Assembly (NCBI GenBank): GCA_049115695.1 | Contig: JAGDZR010000012.1 | Coordinates: forward strand, 310,001-374,000 | Reading direction: 5' to 3' | Source of the DNA: JAGDZR01 sp049115695 | GTDB lineage: Bacteria > Bacteroidota > Bacteroidia > Cytophagales > Cyclobacteriaceae | Length of the DNA: 64,000 nt | Shown: piece by piece, positions 46,801 through 54,675 of the stretch | Layout: every line of letters begins with the position of its first letter | Position numbering within the stretch: position 1 is the stretch's first letter | Notes under the pieces: model-generated | What the model was told of the DNA's origin: nothing | The model's input: the letters and a program-made list of their open reading frames with translations, nothing else | The model's database searches: none | Made by a program: the position numbers and the translations under genes

Positions 46801-47331
46801 TTAATGGGCCCTTGGAAGTACAAAATAACGAGGGAATTTAAGGGTGGTGAAGAAAGTGTTGGATCACTGATCGCCGACAACTTCATGTTGAATTATTGGG
46901 ATGTTGAAACCACTCAAGAGCAACAAGCTCAACAAGTGACTGGAAGAGAAATTCGGATTTCTTCCGTTCAAAATAAAATGAAGTACAGCCTGGAAGAGTT
47001 TGAAGTGGCAGCTGGAGAAACAGTTACCGTAGTATTTAATAATCCTGATTTCATGCAGCACAATCTGCTAATCTTAAAGCCAGGAACATTGGAAAAAGTA
47101 GGACAGTTTGCTGATGAATTAGCGACCATACCAAATGGGGTAGACCAGGGATATGTTCCGGATGTACCTGAGGTACTTTTCAGCACAGCTTTAGTAGATC
47201 CGGATGGAACAGTAAACTTGACGTTTACAGTTCCCGATGAGCCTGGTAATTATCCATTTGTATGTACGTTCCCGGGGCATTGGAGAACAATGAATGGCGT
47301 AATGGTGGTGACATCTAAAGACCCATCTTAA
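43864..47331 (+). CDS. Five-module lipoprotein: ThuA / dehydrogenase-type propeller / HEAT / jelly-roll / cupredoxin
   Basis: About 1155 residues from the ATG at 43864, with a lipobox (FILIG-C). Order: ThuA-like domain (about 20-230, EILFLGHDSEHHN); six-bladed propeller of the PVC-type membrane-bound dehydrogenase family (about 265-640) with EF-hand-like DTDGDGKADKF; HEAT-like helices (about 650-800); jelly-roll sugar-binding-like domain (about 830-985, VVWFRKTIDYPAEY, ITWLNGIKIGSM); C-terminal plastocyanin-like cupredoxin (about 1020-1155) with copper ligands His in MQHN, Cys in FVCTFPGHW, its His, and a Met near MNGVM. No CxxCH haem motif is present, so copper seems to take the electron-transfer role. 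Periplasmic, probably sugar oxidation. First gene of a four-gene operon. Confidence 0.88.
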   Translation: MKNYLIALFAFILIGCSIDNTGSKKSEPRRIEILFLGHDSEHHNSAKFMPMLGAALSQEGFNFTYTDDPASLNAKNLARYDALMLYANHDSITTAQETALLNFVKEGNGFIPVHSASFCFRNSDAFVNLVGAQFKSHKTDTFTTEIINASHPAVQGVEEFETWDETYVHHLHADDRTILMERVEGDQREPWTWVKEHGKGRIFYTAYGHDERTWDNPGFHSLMKQGIIWAVGDQMKSQWETYRKEIPELTYKDMDNIPNYEQRDPAPKYQNPLSPEESKKLIQVPQGFELELFASEPDVINPISMEWDEKGRLWVLETVDYPNTVRNEEGIGDDRLKICEDTDGDGKADKFTVFADNLNIPTSFSFANGGVIISQAPVFLFLKDTDGDDKADVRQVLIDGWGTNDTHAGPSNLTYGIDNQIWGVLGYSGFEGTIAGKTFDFSQGIYRFPPDVSDFEYLTSTSNNTWGLGFTEENDVFASTANNTHSVFLAIPDKYLDGVRGVRSVGNTKIDGHYAMHPITDKVRQVDVFGGFTAAAGHHFYTARQYPDNYWNKAAFVCEPTGHLVHVAQIDKDGSGYSESDGWNLFASADEWVSPVEAKVGPDGVVWVLDWYNFIVQHNPTPSAERGGYDAENGDGNAYENPLRDKQHGRIWRVVYTGNEVPDVEPLDKDDNDELVAALGSDNMFWRMTAQRLLVENGNDEVMSDLYELVAGENKLAGLHALWTIHGLGGLNAGNADAQNVVNNALQSKFSVIRKTAIEVLPDAPWVYELILKAGVLQDNDPAVRLKALLAITEATPSQEIGQILYALSKDEMVSTDAWLSRAVHVAAATHRDGFMEAYTNENEDFEEVLAKMKSASDEMARPGYDDSSWDEMEVPGLIPDDMDGVVWFRKTIDYPAEYMDEEGRLYLHAIDDSDITWLNGIKIGSMQDSRDIRRYYRVTNESLKPGKNVIAVKLTDRGGPGGFLGNYMFLGTSEGRVPLMGPWKYKITREFKGGEESVGSLIADNFMLNYWDVETTQEQQAQQVTGREIRISSVQNKMKYSLEEFEVAAGETVTVVFNNPDFMQHNLLILKPGTLEKVGQFADELATIPNGVDQGYVPDVPEVLFSTALVDPDGTVNLTFTVPDEPGNYPFVCTFPGHWRTMNGVMVVTSKDPS

Positions 47332-47364
47332 TCCAATTTAAAAGCACTTTAACCTAATTATGCA

Positions 47365-48897
47365 ATGAAAACGGAATCAACAACCGATGAGAATGTTGGA
47401 CCAGATAAGAAATTATTTTGGGCCTGTTTTGTAGCACTTGTTACTACTTCGTTTGGGTTTATTCTCAGAGCGCTCACCCTTCCTCAATGGGGAGAAGAGT
47501 TTAATTTGACTAATACACAGATCGGTGAAATTGCAGGTGTAGGTCTTTGGCCATTCGCTATCAGCATTGTTGTGTTTAGTCTTTTCGTAGACCGGATTGG
47601 TTATAAGACTTCAATGATTTTTGCCTTCGTTTGTCATATAACTTCTGCGATCCTGACATTCTTTGCCACTGGTTACTGGTCACTGTTTATTGCAACTTTT
47701 ATAGTCGCATTAGGCAATGGTACGGTAGAAGCCGTTATCAATCCAGTGGTGGCTACAATGTTCTCCAGAGAGAAAACCAAATGGTTGAACATTCTCCATG
47801 CGGGATGGCCTTCAGGTCTGGTACTGGGTGGAATTTTGGCGCTATTAATGGGAGCAGAGTCCAGTTGGAAATTGAAAATGATCCTGATACTGCTACCAAC
47901 AGTACTTTACGCCATTCTCATGTTTGCACGAAAATTCCCTATCAACGAAAGGGTCAAAGCTGGTGTGTCATATTTGGCTATGCTTAAGGAAGTGGGTGTT
48001 ATTGGGGCATTGGTTGTTTCTACATTGATTGTGTTCCAGATTGGCTCGATTTTCAATTGGAGCTTGATGGTCAATATTATTATCACTTTGGCATTGGTTG
48101 GGATTTATGGATACTTCGTTAGAAGCCTTGGGCAACCTATTTTTATTCTGCTTATCCTGCTTATGATTCCACTTGCCACTACTGAGCTGGGTACGGATAG
48201 TTGGATTACAGATCTAATGGCTCCAGAGATGAGAAATATAGGTTTACAGGCTGGCTGGATCCTTGTTTATACTTCTGCGATCATGGCGGGTTTAAGATTT
48301 TTTGCCGGATCAATCGTCCATCGAATAACGCCATTGGGGTTACTTGCTGTAAGTTCTACAGTGGCGTGTATCGGACTTCTAATGCTTTCAATGTCTTCTG
48401 GTGTGATGATTTTGTTGGCTGCCACGATATTCGGACTTGGCAAAACATTTTTCTGGCCCACTATGCTGGGGCTTGTTGCGGAACGCTTTCCTAAAGGTGG
48501 GGCGCTAACTTTAAATATTACAGGTGGTGTCGGGATGATGGCTGCCGGGGTTATCGGGGCGGTTATCCTCGGATTTCTACAGGACCGAACTATTGATGAT
48601 AAGCTGAAAGATTACGATGCTTCCAATCAAACCGAAATACATGTTAACTATGCTACAGAAGAACGCTCAAGTATTTTTGGTGATTACCAGGCTCTTGATT
48701 TGGCCATGTTGGCGGAGGCAAGTGATATGGTAAAGGAGGTAGTTACGGACATAAGGGAAAGCTCCAAGAAGGAAGCACTTAAAACTATTGCGATCTTTCC
48801 AATCATCATGTTAGTTGCTTATTTGTTCCTAATTTTCTATTTCCGATCAAAAGGAGGATATAAGGCAGTAATCCTCGAGGAAGAAAAAACGCAATAA
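47365..48897 (+). CDS. Major facilitator superfamily transporter
   Basis: 510 residues with 12 predicted membrane helices. After helix 1 (LFWACFVALVTTSFGF) comes the MFS loop 2-3 motif FVDRIGYKTS (about 70-79), an unusually long soluble loop near the C-terminal end (about 405-480, EIHVNYATEERSS) and a last helix. By position, 33 bases after the ThuA protein gene and 3 bases before the epimerase-like gene, it likely imports the sugar handled by this operon. Substrate is inferred from context. Confidence 0.9.
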   Translation: MKTESTTDENVGPDKKLFWACFVALVTTSFGFILRALTLPQWGEEFNLTNTQIGEIAGVGLWPFAISIVVFSLFVDRIGYKTSMIFAFVCHITSAILTFFATGYWSLFIATFIVALGNGTVEAVINPVVATMFSREKTKWLNILHAGWPSGLVLGGILALLMGAESSWKLKMILILLPTVLYAILMFARKFPINERVKAGVSYLAMLKEVGVIGALVVSTLIVFQIGSIFNWSLMVNIIITLALVGIYGYFVRSLGQPIFILLILLMIPLATTELGTDSWITDLMAPEMRNIGLQAGWILVYTSAIMAGLRFFAGSIVHRITPLGLLAVSSTVACIGLLMLSMSSGVMILLAATIFGLGKTFFWPTMLGLVAERFPKGGALTLNITGGVGMMAAGVIGAVILGFLQDRTIDDKLKDYDASNQTEIHVNYATEERSSIFGDYQALDLAMLAEASDMVKEVVTDIRESSKKEALKTIAIFPIIMLVAYLFLIFYFRSKGGYKAVILEEEKTQ

Positions 48898-48900
48898 GAT

Positions 48901-49761
48901 ATGAGTTTGAACGTAACCTTCGGTGTAAGTACCTGGCTTTGGACCTCTCCATTCAGTACAGAAACAATAAGCCTCTTTCCCAAGATTAAGGAAATGGGGT
49001 ATGATAAGGTGGAAATTCCGGTAGAAGACCCTGAATTGATTAATGTCAAAAAAGTAAAAAGAGCATTAGTTGAAAATAGATTAGAGCCTATCATTTGTGG
49101 TGCTTTCGGAACGTCACGAGACCTTACAAATGACGATCCATCTTTCCATCAAACTTGTTTTGAATACATTCAAGCTTGTTTAAGCATATGCGAAGAACTG
49201 GAGACGAGTTTTTTAGCGGGGCCCATGTACTCAGCGGTCGGAAAGGCTCGCCTGGTAAGCCCCGAACAGAAAAAAATAGAATGGGATCGTGCGGTTCAAA
49301 ACCTTAGGAAAGTGTGTGAAATGGCAAAAGCTTCCGGACAGGATATTGCTTTGGAACCACTTAATAGATTTGAATCAGACCTGGTTAATACCGCTGAAGA
49401 TGTAGTCCGCTTGATTAAGGATATAAACCATGATTCAGCAAAAGTTCTTTTAGACGGGTTTCACATGAATATCGAGGAACCCGACATTGAAAGTGCTATT
49501 CGGACAGCAGGCGACAAATTGATACACTTACAGGTTTCTGAAAACTATCGAGGCACGCCTGGAACCGGACAAACCAGGTGGGATGATTATAAAAGAGGAC
49601 TAGAGGCAATTGATTACAAAGGCGCAATATCCATTGAAAGCTTTACCCCAGCCGTTAAGGAACTCGCAGGTGCTGTATGCATTTGGAGACCGCTGGTTCC
49701 AAGTCAGGATGGATTTGCTTCTGAAGGAATAGATTTTTTGAAAAATTGGGCATCAGAATAA
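48901..49761 (+). CDS. Sugar phosphate isomerase/epimerase family TIM barrel
   Basis: 286 residues, xylose-isomerase-like barrel of the ketose 3-epimerase type. Motifs include FGVSTWLWTSPFS (start), GYDKVEIPVEDP, DIALEPLNRFESDLVN (metal-binding Glu, about 154-169), VLLDGFHMNIEE (Asp and His, about 183-194) and GAISIESF with the final metal-ligand Glu (about 247). It resembles D-psicose or D-tagatose 3-epimerases that invert C3 of free keto-sugars. The exact substrate is not defined. It is coupled to the MFS gene (3-base gap) and followed 19 bases later by an oxidoreductase. Confidence 0.88.
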   Translation: MSLNVTFGVSTWLWTSPFSTETISLFPKIKEMGYDKVEIPVEDPELINVKKVKRALVENRLEPIICGAFGTSRDLTNDDPSFHQTCFEYIQACLSICEELETSFLAGPMYSAVGKARLVSPEQKKIEWDRAVQNLRKVCEMAKASGQDIALEPLNRFESDLVNTAEDVVRLIKDINHDSAKVLLDGFHMNIEEPDIESAIRTAGDKLIHLQVSENYRGTPGTGQTRWDDYKRGLEAIDYKGAISIESFTPAVKELAGAVCIWRPLVPSQDGFASEGIDFLKNWASE

Positions 49762-49780
49762 GCGTATAAATTTGAAAAAT

Positions 49781-50911
49781 ATGAGTGACAAAAAAATTAA
49801 CATAGCTATTGTTGGATTGGGTTTCGGAGCAGAATTCATTCCAATATATCAGAAGCATCCAAATGCCAATATGTATGCCATTTGTCAGCGCACACAAAGT
49901 AAACTGTATGAAGTCGGCAATGCTTTTGGTATTGAGAAGAGATATACTTCCTATGATGATTTGCTCAACGACCCTAATGTTGATGCGGTTCACATTAATA
50001 CGCCTATTCCCAACCATGGGCAACAATCGATTCAGGCATTGAAGGCAGGAAAGCACGTGGCTTGCACCGTACCAATGGCCACTACGGTAGAGGAATGCGA
50101 AGAAATAGTCAAATTGGTGATGGAAACCGGTTTGACCTACATCATGATGGAGACGGTCGTTTATGCTCGGGAGTTTCTTTACATGAAAGAACTTTATGAA
50201 AAAGGGGAACTTGGAAAGGTTCAGTTTCTCAAAGCCAGTCATCAGCAGGATATGGATGGGTGGCCTGACTACTGGCCTGGACTTCCACCCATGCACTATG
50301 CTACGCACTGTGTGGGACCAGTACTGGGACTCACAAGATCTGATGCGGCGTATGTTTCCTGCTTCCCATCCGGAACGATTCGTGAAGACTTACACAAGCA
50401 TTACAATTCACCATATGCGGTGGAAACAGCACATATCAAATTCCATAACTCAGATCTTAGTGCTCAGGTTTATCGGTCATTGTTTGATGTGGCTCGTCAA
50501 TACAGAGAAAGCTTTGAGGTGTATGGAGATAAAAAAGCAGTGGAGTGGCCATTGGTCGAGGGGAAACCATTGGTCGTGCATACCGCAAAAAAGCCTGAGC
50601 CGGAAATTCCACAGGAAGTTGAATGCCCTGATTTCGCAAAACTTCTTCCAAAAGAAATTCAACCATTTACTACCGGCGGGGTTTATGATTCAGATGACAA
50701 TCAGCACCTTTCGTTTACGCAGGGAGCAGGTCATGGCGGATCACATCCTCATTTAGTACACGAGTTTGTGGATGCATTGGTGAATGATCGTCAGCCTTAT
50801 CCGAATGCCAAACAATCGGCCAACATAACTTGCGTTGGTATTCTTGCTCATGAGTCCGCTCAAAAAGGAGGTGAGATTATTAAGTTACCTGACTTTACTC
50901 TGTCAACTTAA
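49781..50911 (+). CDS. Gfo/Idh/MocA family oxidoreductase
   Basis: 376 residues from the ATG at 49781. The N-terminal Rossmann domain has the dinucleotide motif IAIVGLGFGAEF (about 7-18), VDAVHINTPIPNHG (about 68-81) and the catalytic region KAGKHVACTVPMATT, where the usual EKP Lys-Pro is replaced by TVP. A C-terminal alpha/beta domain follows (about 125-376). Members oxidise or reduce sugar hydroxyls with NAD(P), including 3-keto-sugar chemistry. The altered EKP motif leaves the catalytic residue unclear. It is the last gene of the sugar operon. Confidence 0.88.
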   Translation: MSDKKINIAIVGLGFGAEFIPIYQKHPNANMYAICQRTQSKLYEVGNAFGIEKRYTSYDDLLNDPNVDAVHINTPIPNHGQQSIQALKAGKHVACTVPMATTVEECEEIVKLVMETGLTYIMMETVVYAREFLYMKELYEKGELGKVQFLKASHQQDMDGWPDYWPGLPPMHYATHCVGPVLGLTRSDAAYVSCFPSGTIREDLHKHYNSPYAVETAHIKFHNSDLSAQVYRSLFDVARQYRESFEVYGDKKAVEWPLVEGKPLVVHTAKKPEPEIPQEVECPDFAKLLPKEIQPFTTGGVYDSDDNQHLSFTQGAGHGGSHPHLVHEFVDALVNDRQPYPNAKQSANITCVGILAHESAQKGGEIIKLPDFTLST

Positions 50912-51316
50912 GATTGCTTACACCTATCTTCTCACATGGTATTCCTAGTTGGTGAAAAATGCTATGCTGTGCGGCTGACTTGGCGGGAGTAATTATGTAA
51001 GCTGATATCACAATATATCAAATTTCTACTCGAAAGCATCATTTTGATTGTGCCTTGTGTTCTACCCTTAGAAATGAGCGGACTATGACACGAATTACGG
51101 GCGAGGAGATTCAAGAATTGAATTGCGTTTCTGTCTGCAGTGCCAATATTTCATGGGGTCATATAGGCATTATCTTATAACGTATAATATGATTCCAGAG
51201 ATGATATGTTGTACCTTGTAAAATCACGGATAGTTATCAGTTTGTAAGCGCTATTAAGCATTAGATGACAAGCAGTTTGATGATAAGTGTCGAGCAAGAC
51301 TAAAAGAAAAGTCGAT
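50912..51316. other. Intergenic region between sugar operon and AraC gene
   Basis: About 400 bases. There is no gene, clear terminator or exact Bacteroidota promoter box that I can identify, and an 89-codon minus-strand frame here has no protein-like character. Confidence 0.5.
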
Positions 51317-51877
51317 ATGAAGCTGTATGTCAAGTATATGGTCAGTTTGAGATGCAAATTGATGGTAAAGGAAGAATTGAAGAAAATAGGTTTGGAATAT
51401 ACCGTTGTGGATTTGGGCACGGTAGATATATTAGAAGACATCACTTCAGATCAAAGAAAACTGCTAAAAGAGAACCTTTTAAAAATCGGGTTGGAATTGT
51501 TGGATGATAAGAAAAGCATTCTGATAGAAAAAATAAAGCAGGTGGTAATTGAATTCATTCATTATTCGGATGAATTGCCCAAAGTAAATTATTCGGACCA
51601 CATCAGTGAAAAACTGAACCTTGACTATACCTATTTGGCCAACACATTCTCAGAGGTAAAAGGTATCACAATACAGCAATATATCCTTTTGCACAAAATA
51701 GAAAGAGTAAAGGAGCTGCTCATCTACGATGAGTTGAACTTGACAGAAATAGCTTATAAAATGCACTATAGTAGTGTTGCTCATTTGTCCAACCAATTCA
51801 AGAAATTAACAGGTCTGACGCCCACATTCTACAAACGGCTAAAAGAAAAGCGTAAAGGAAATCTCGAAGATCTTTAG
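51317..51877 (+). CDS. AraC family transcriptional regulator
   Basis: 186 residues from the ATG at 51317; a GTG ten codons upstream is in frame. A short N-terminal alpha/beta domain (about 1-70, LYVKYMVSLRCKLMVKEEL) resembles an HMA-like regulatory domain. The C-terminal AraC DNA-binding region has two helix-turn-helix motifs: HISEKLNLDYTYLANTFSEV and LTEIAYKMHYSSVAHLSNQF, then KKLTGLTPTFYK. The protein probably controls the following small-gene cluster or stress responses. The inducer is unknown. Confidence 0.88.
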   Translation: MKLYVKYMVSLRCKLMVKEELKKIGLEYTVVDLGTVDILEDITSDQRKLLKENLLKIGLELLDDKKSILIEKIKQVVIEFIHYSDELPKVNYSDHISEKLNLDYTYLANTFSEVKGITIQQYILLHKIERVKELLIYDELNLTEIAYKMHYSSVAHLSNQFKKLTGLTPTFYKRLKEKRKGNLEDL

Positions 51878-52221
51878 GTTTAACCAACCACTATTTGGAC
51901 TCGCTTATCCTTTAGTTGGCAGCAATTACTGTTGGCCATAACATGAGATAATGTCAGGTGTTTATGCTAGGGTACACTCTTAAGCTACTGGCTATTTTCT
52001 TTTGTGTTATGGAATACTGTTATTTGTTTATTCTGACATTGGTTATAGTACTGGCTTTGTCACCGACGATAATCTCTTGCGAAGGAAATTGGCTAACCTG
52101 AGATATGTGTAACAATGGCTTGCCGTAGTGTAAGGCTTATTCCCCTCAAGGTCCTGACATTTGTAAAAAGGAAAGATCTGCTCTAACGAGAATGTTTCCT
52201 TAGAAACTCAAATCCAAGAAA
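51878..52221. other. Intergenic region before the small-gene cluster
   Basis: About 340 bases without an open frame of protein-like character. I see no terminator or promoter box that meets the consensus. Confidence 0.5.
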
Positions 52222-52341
52222 ATGTCAAAAGGTAAGGAAGGAAAACCCAAATCAGATAAAAAGGTAGCGGTCAAAAGTCTGAAAGAAAAAAGAGCTGATA
52301 AGGCTGCCAAGAAGGCAGAGAAAAAGAGAAGAGATTCCTAA
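52222..52341 (+). CDS. Very small Lys-rich basic protein
   Basis: 39 residues (MSKGKEGKPKSDKKVAVKSL, then a KEKRADKAAKKAEKKRR tail). About 40 percent of residues are Lys or Arg and the composition predicts a disordered or helical nucleic-acid-interacting peptide. A proper ATG, tidy stop and placement 24 bases before the cupin gene support it as real. Similar short Lys-rich proteins occur in Bacteroidota, but no function is assigned. Confidence 0.65.
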   Translation: MSKGKEGKPKSDKKVAVKSLKEKRADKAAKKAEKKRRDS

Positions 52342-52365
52342 ATCTAATAAAGATTATATACAAAT

Positions 52366-52710
52366 ATGGAGGAACTGAAGCCTTTAAAGAGCTATCTCTT
52401 AACACACATGATTGACTATATTCCAAAATCAACCATCACGAGATATATTATAAGTAAAGAAACTGGGAATGTGACCATCTCTGCTTATGATAAAGGAGAA
52501 ATTTTGAAAGCAAAGGTTTTGGCTTTTGACAAACTGATCCACATCATAGATGGTGCCGCAGAAGTAATTATTGATGATAAGACAACTCACTTAAAAGCGG
52601 GTCAAATCATGCTCATTCCGGCTCACTCCCCAAATACAATTAGAGCAAATCAACGGTTCAAAATGTTATCAACCGTTATCAAAAGTGGATACGAAGAAGT
52701 CAATATCTAA
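52366..52710 (+). CDS. Cupin domain protein
   Basis: 114 residues forming one cupin barrel: strands IIDGAAEVIIDDKTTHLKAG and IMLIPAHSPNTIRANQRFKML. Only one barrel-typical His (PAHSPN) is seen where metal-binding cupins have several, so metal binding is doubtful. Such small cupins often sense or bind small molecules. It is part of a tight same-strand run ending at 54196. Confidence 0.82.
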   Translation: MEELKPLKSYLLTHMIDYIPKSTITRYIISKETGNVTISAYDKGEILKAKVLAFDKLIHIIDGAAEVIIDDKTTHLKAGQIMLIPAHSPNTIRANQRFKMLSTVIKSGYEEVNI

Positions 52711-52725
52711 TCATAATTTAAGTCG

Positions 52726-52914
52726 ATGCGAAAAGAGCAAGCTGCTAAATATACAACTGGTGAAATTGTGCATGCCATAAAGAATCCAGATGAGAGATTA
52801 ATGGTCCGACGGTATGTTAGCAGGGTTTATTACTGTCAAGTTCTGGATAATCCCAATCGCAGGGAGGTTGTATTGTTCGAACGAGAGATAATAGATAGGG
52901 AGCAGCACCAATGA
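52726..52914 (+). CDS. Small conserved-looking protein of unknown function
   Basis: 62 residues (MRKEQAAKYTTGEIVHAIKN, RRYVSRVYYCQVLDNP, then VVLFEREIID). It starts with ATG 15 bases after the cupin gene. Its stop overlaps the ATG of the DUF1611 gene (ATGA), implying translational coupling. No family was recognised; the strand pattern suggests a small beta-rich fold. Confidence 0.65.
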   Translation: MRKEQAAKYTTGEIVHAIKNPDERLMVRRYVSRVYYCQVLDNPNRREVVLFEREIIDREQHQ

Positions 52915-54002
52915 ACGAAGTAAATATGAAAAATAAAGCGATAGTATATGCTGAAGCACTATTCGGCGAAAATGATGGAAAGGTTGCCAATGGGTTGGTT
53001 AGGAATTCAGATAAGTATGAGATATTAGGGGTTATAGATAGTACAAAAGCAGGAAAGGATACTGGTGAATTGCTTGATGGTCAAGCTAATGGGATACTCA
53101 TATTTCCGACTATCGATATAGCGCTCAATATATTGACTGAACAACCGGACCATTTCATCTATGGAATTGCTCCTACTCATCTTATTTTAAGTGAGGAAGA
53201 ACGTGAGGTGTTCTTTGAAGCTATGAAAAACGGCATGAATATCATCAATGGGTTACCAGAATTTTTCTCTGATGATCTGGAGTTTAAAGTTTTTGCGGCC
53301 AAATATGGAGTAACCATCACTGACGTAAGAAAGCCTTTGTCGAGGAACCTTTTACCCCATTTTACAGGGAAGATTAGTCAGGTTCAAACTCCGTTAATTG
53401 CCGTAATGGGCACGGACTGTGCGATTGGAAAACGAACTACCGCTCAACGACTAGTAAGAGCGCTACGAGAAGAAGGTTTGATTGTGGCTTTTATTGCCAC
53501 TGGACAAACAGGACTGCTGCAAGGAGCCAAATATGGGACGGCCATTGATGTGTTGAGCTCAGGTCATGCCTCAGGAGCAGTTGAACATGCGATTCTTACG
53601 GCGGAAGAGACTGAGAAGCCCGATATCATCATCGTAGAAGGGCAAGGCTCCTTGGGGTATCCATCTTACACCTCCTCAGCCGCAATTTTAAAAGGGGCTC
53701 TTCCGGATGCTGTTATCATTCAACATGCCCCCAAAAGATTGAATTATTGCACCTATCCAGATATACCGCTTAAATCTCTTCAGTCAGAAATAGATTTGAT
53801 CGAGGAATTTTGTGGTACTCAGGTAATTGGCATTACGATCAATCACGAGAATATGTCCGATTCTGAATTGGACTTTGTAATCACAGAGTACGAGGAAACC
53901 TATCAATTGCCGGTTACCGATGTTTTAAAAAAGGGCTGTGATAAACTTCTGGATAATCTGGATGTCTTCTTTCCGAATCGATCCACAGCAGCGATTACCT
54001 AA
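52911..54002 (+). CDS. DUF1611 family protein, DgcN-like
   Basis: 363 residues. An N-terminal alpha/beta domain (about 10-145) precedes a P-loop-like domain with AVMGTDCAIGKRTTAQ (about 164-179) and IIVEGQGSLGYPSYT (about 238-252), both typical of DUF1611. The characterised member DgcN works with DgcA in D-glutamate breakdown through N-acetylation. No DgcA-like epimerase gene is adjacent here, so the role is tentative. A second ATG five codons downstream (MKNKAIVYAEALFG) may be the true start; the first is kept because it overlaps the previous stop. Confidence 0.82.
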   Translation: MNEVNMKNKAIVYAEALFGENDGKVANGLVRNSDKYEILGVIDSTKAGKDTGELLDGQANGILIFPTIDIALNILTEQPDHFIYGIAPTHLILSEEEREVFFEAMKNGMNIINGLPEFFSDDLEFKVFAAKYGVTITDVRKPLSRNLLPHFTGKISQVQTPLIAVMGTDCAIGKRTTAQRLVRALREEGLIVAFIATGQTGLLQGAKYGTAIDVLSSGHASGAVEHAILTAEETEKPDIIIVEGQGSLGYPSYTSSAAILKGALPDAVIIQHAPKRLNYCTYPDIPLKSLQSEIDLIEEFCGTQVIGITINHENMSDSELDFVITEYEETYQLPVTDVLKKGCDKLLDNLDVFFPNRSTAAIT

Positions 54003-54013
54003 AAAAATAGATT

Positions 54014-54196
54014 ATGAAATTGAGAAGCTGGCGAGAAATTCGAGTTATGATGAAATGGAGGTTTCCAAATCTCACAGACTCAGACTTTGAGGTGCACACG
54101 GGAGATAAAGAAGAAATGCTCGATCGGTTAGCAAGCAAAATACAGAAGACAAGAGTCGAACTGGAATCCCTTTTCGCTGAGCTTCAGAAATGCTAA
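54014..54196 (+). CDS. CsbD-like stress protein (divergent)
   Basis: 60 residues (MKLRSWREIRVMMKWRFPNL, then SDFEVHTGDKEEMLDRLASK). The pattern of Trp-x-Glu-Ile, Phe-x-x-Leu-Thr-Asp-x-Asp and a C-terminal amphipathic helix resembles CsbD-like general stress proteins, but with more basic residues at the N-terminus. It starts 11 bases after the DUF1611 gene. Assignment is from pattern only. Confidence 0.6.
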   Translation: MKLRSWREIRVMMKWRFPNLTDSDFEVHTGDKEEMLDRLASKIQKTRVELESLFAELQKC

Positions 54197-54675
54197 TTTG
54201 GTAGAAATCGGGATGATTCTACCTTGCAAAATGCTACGGTTACTTTCCGATACAGAAAGTAAACCAAATTATTAACTTATTGAAATACAATAGATTATAG
54301 GCATCCAGTGAGGTATAAGTAACAGAATAGTAACAAAACAATGTAAAATTTTTTCTTTTAAAGCGAGAAAGGCTTCTTTTTGACCTGTGTTATTGTTCAG
54401 TTCTTATTGGAGTATATTGCCATTATCTCTAAAGGTTTCACAGCCCCTGTTGGTGTTATTTCCAACAGGTATTTACTATTAGCCACTTATTTCCATGTAA
54501 CGAATTAAGAATGAATGGACGAAATTCGCATTTGTCATGAATGAAGAAAGTGTTTTGTTTCCATTGAAATGGAGCTTCTTACAGTTTTTTCGATGTAGGG
54601 TAGAAATGATGTAGCAATGTAAAAGACTGAGATACTTTTAGGATCTGAAGGAACACTAAATGATTTAGCATTTTA
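54197..54675. other. Intergenic region between CsbD-like gene and T9SS type A gene
   Basis: About 480 AT-rich bases between convergent units. A hairpin CCTGTTGG/CCAACAGG (54446-54469) lies here without a T-tail. It could stop or stabilise either transcript, but is not a standard terminator. No gene is evident. Confidence 0.5.

Noticed and set aside
54446..54469. Hairpin as a rho-independent terminator
   Set aside because: Stem is acceptable but there is no T-run on either strand.
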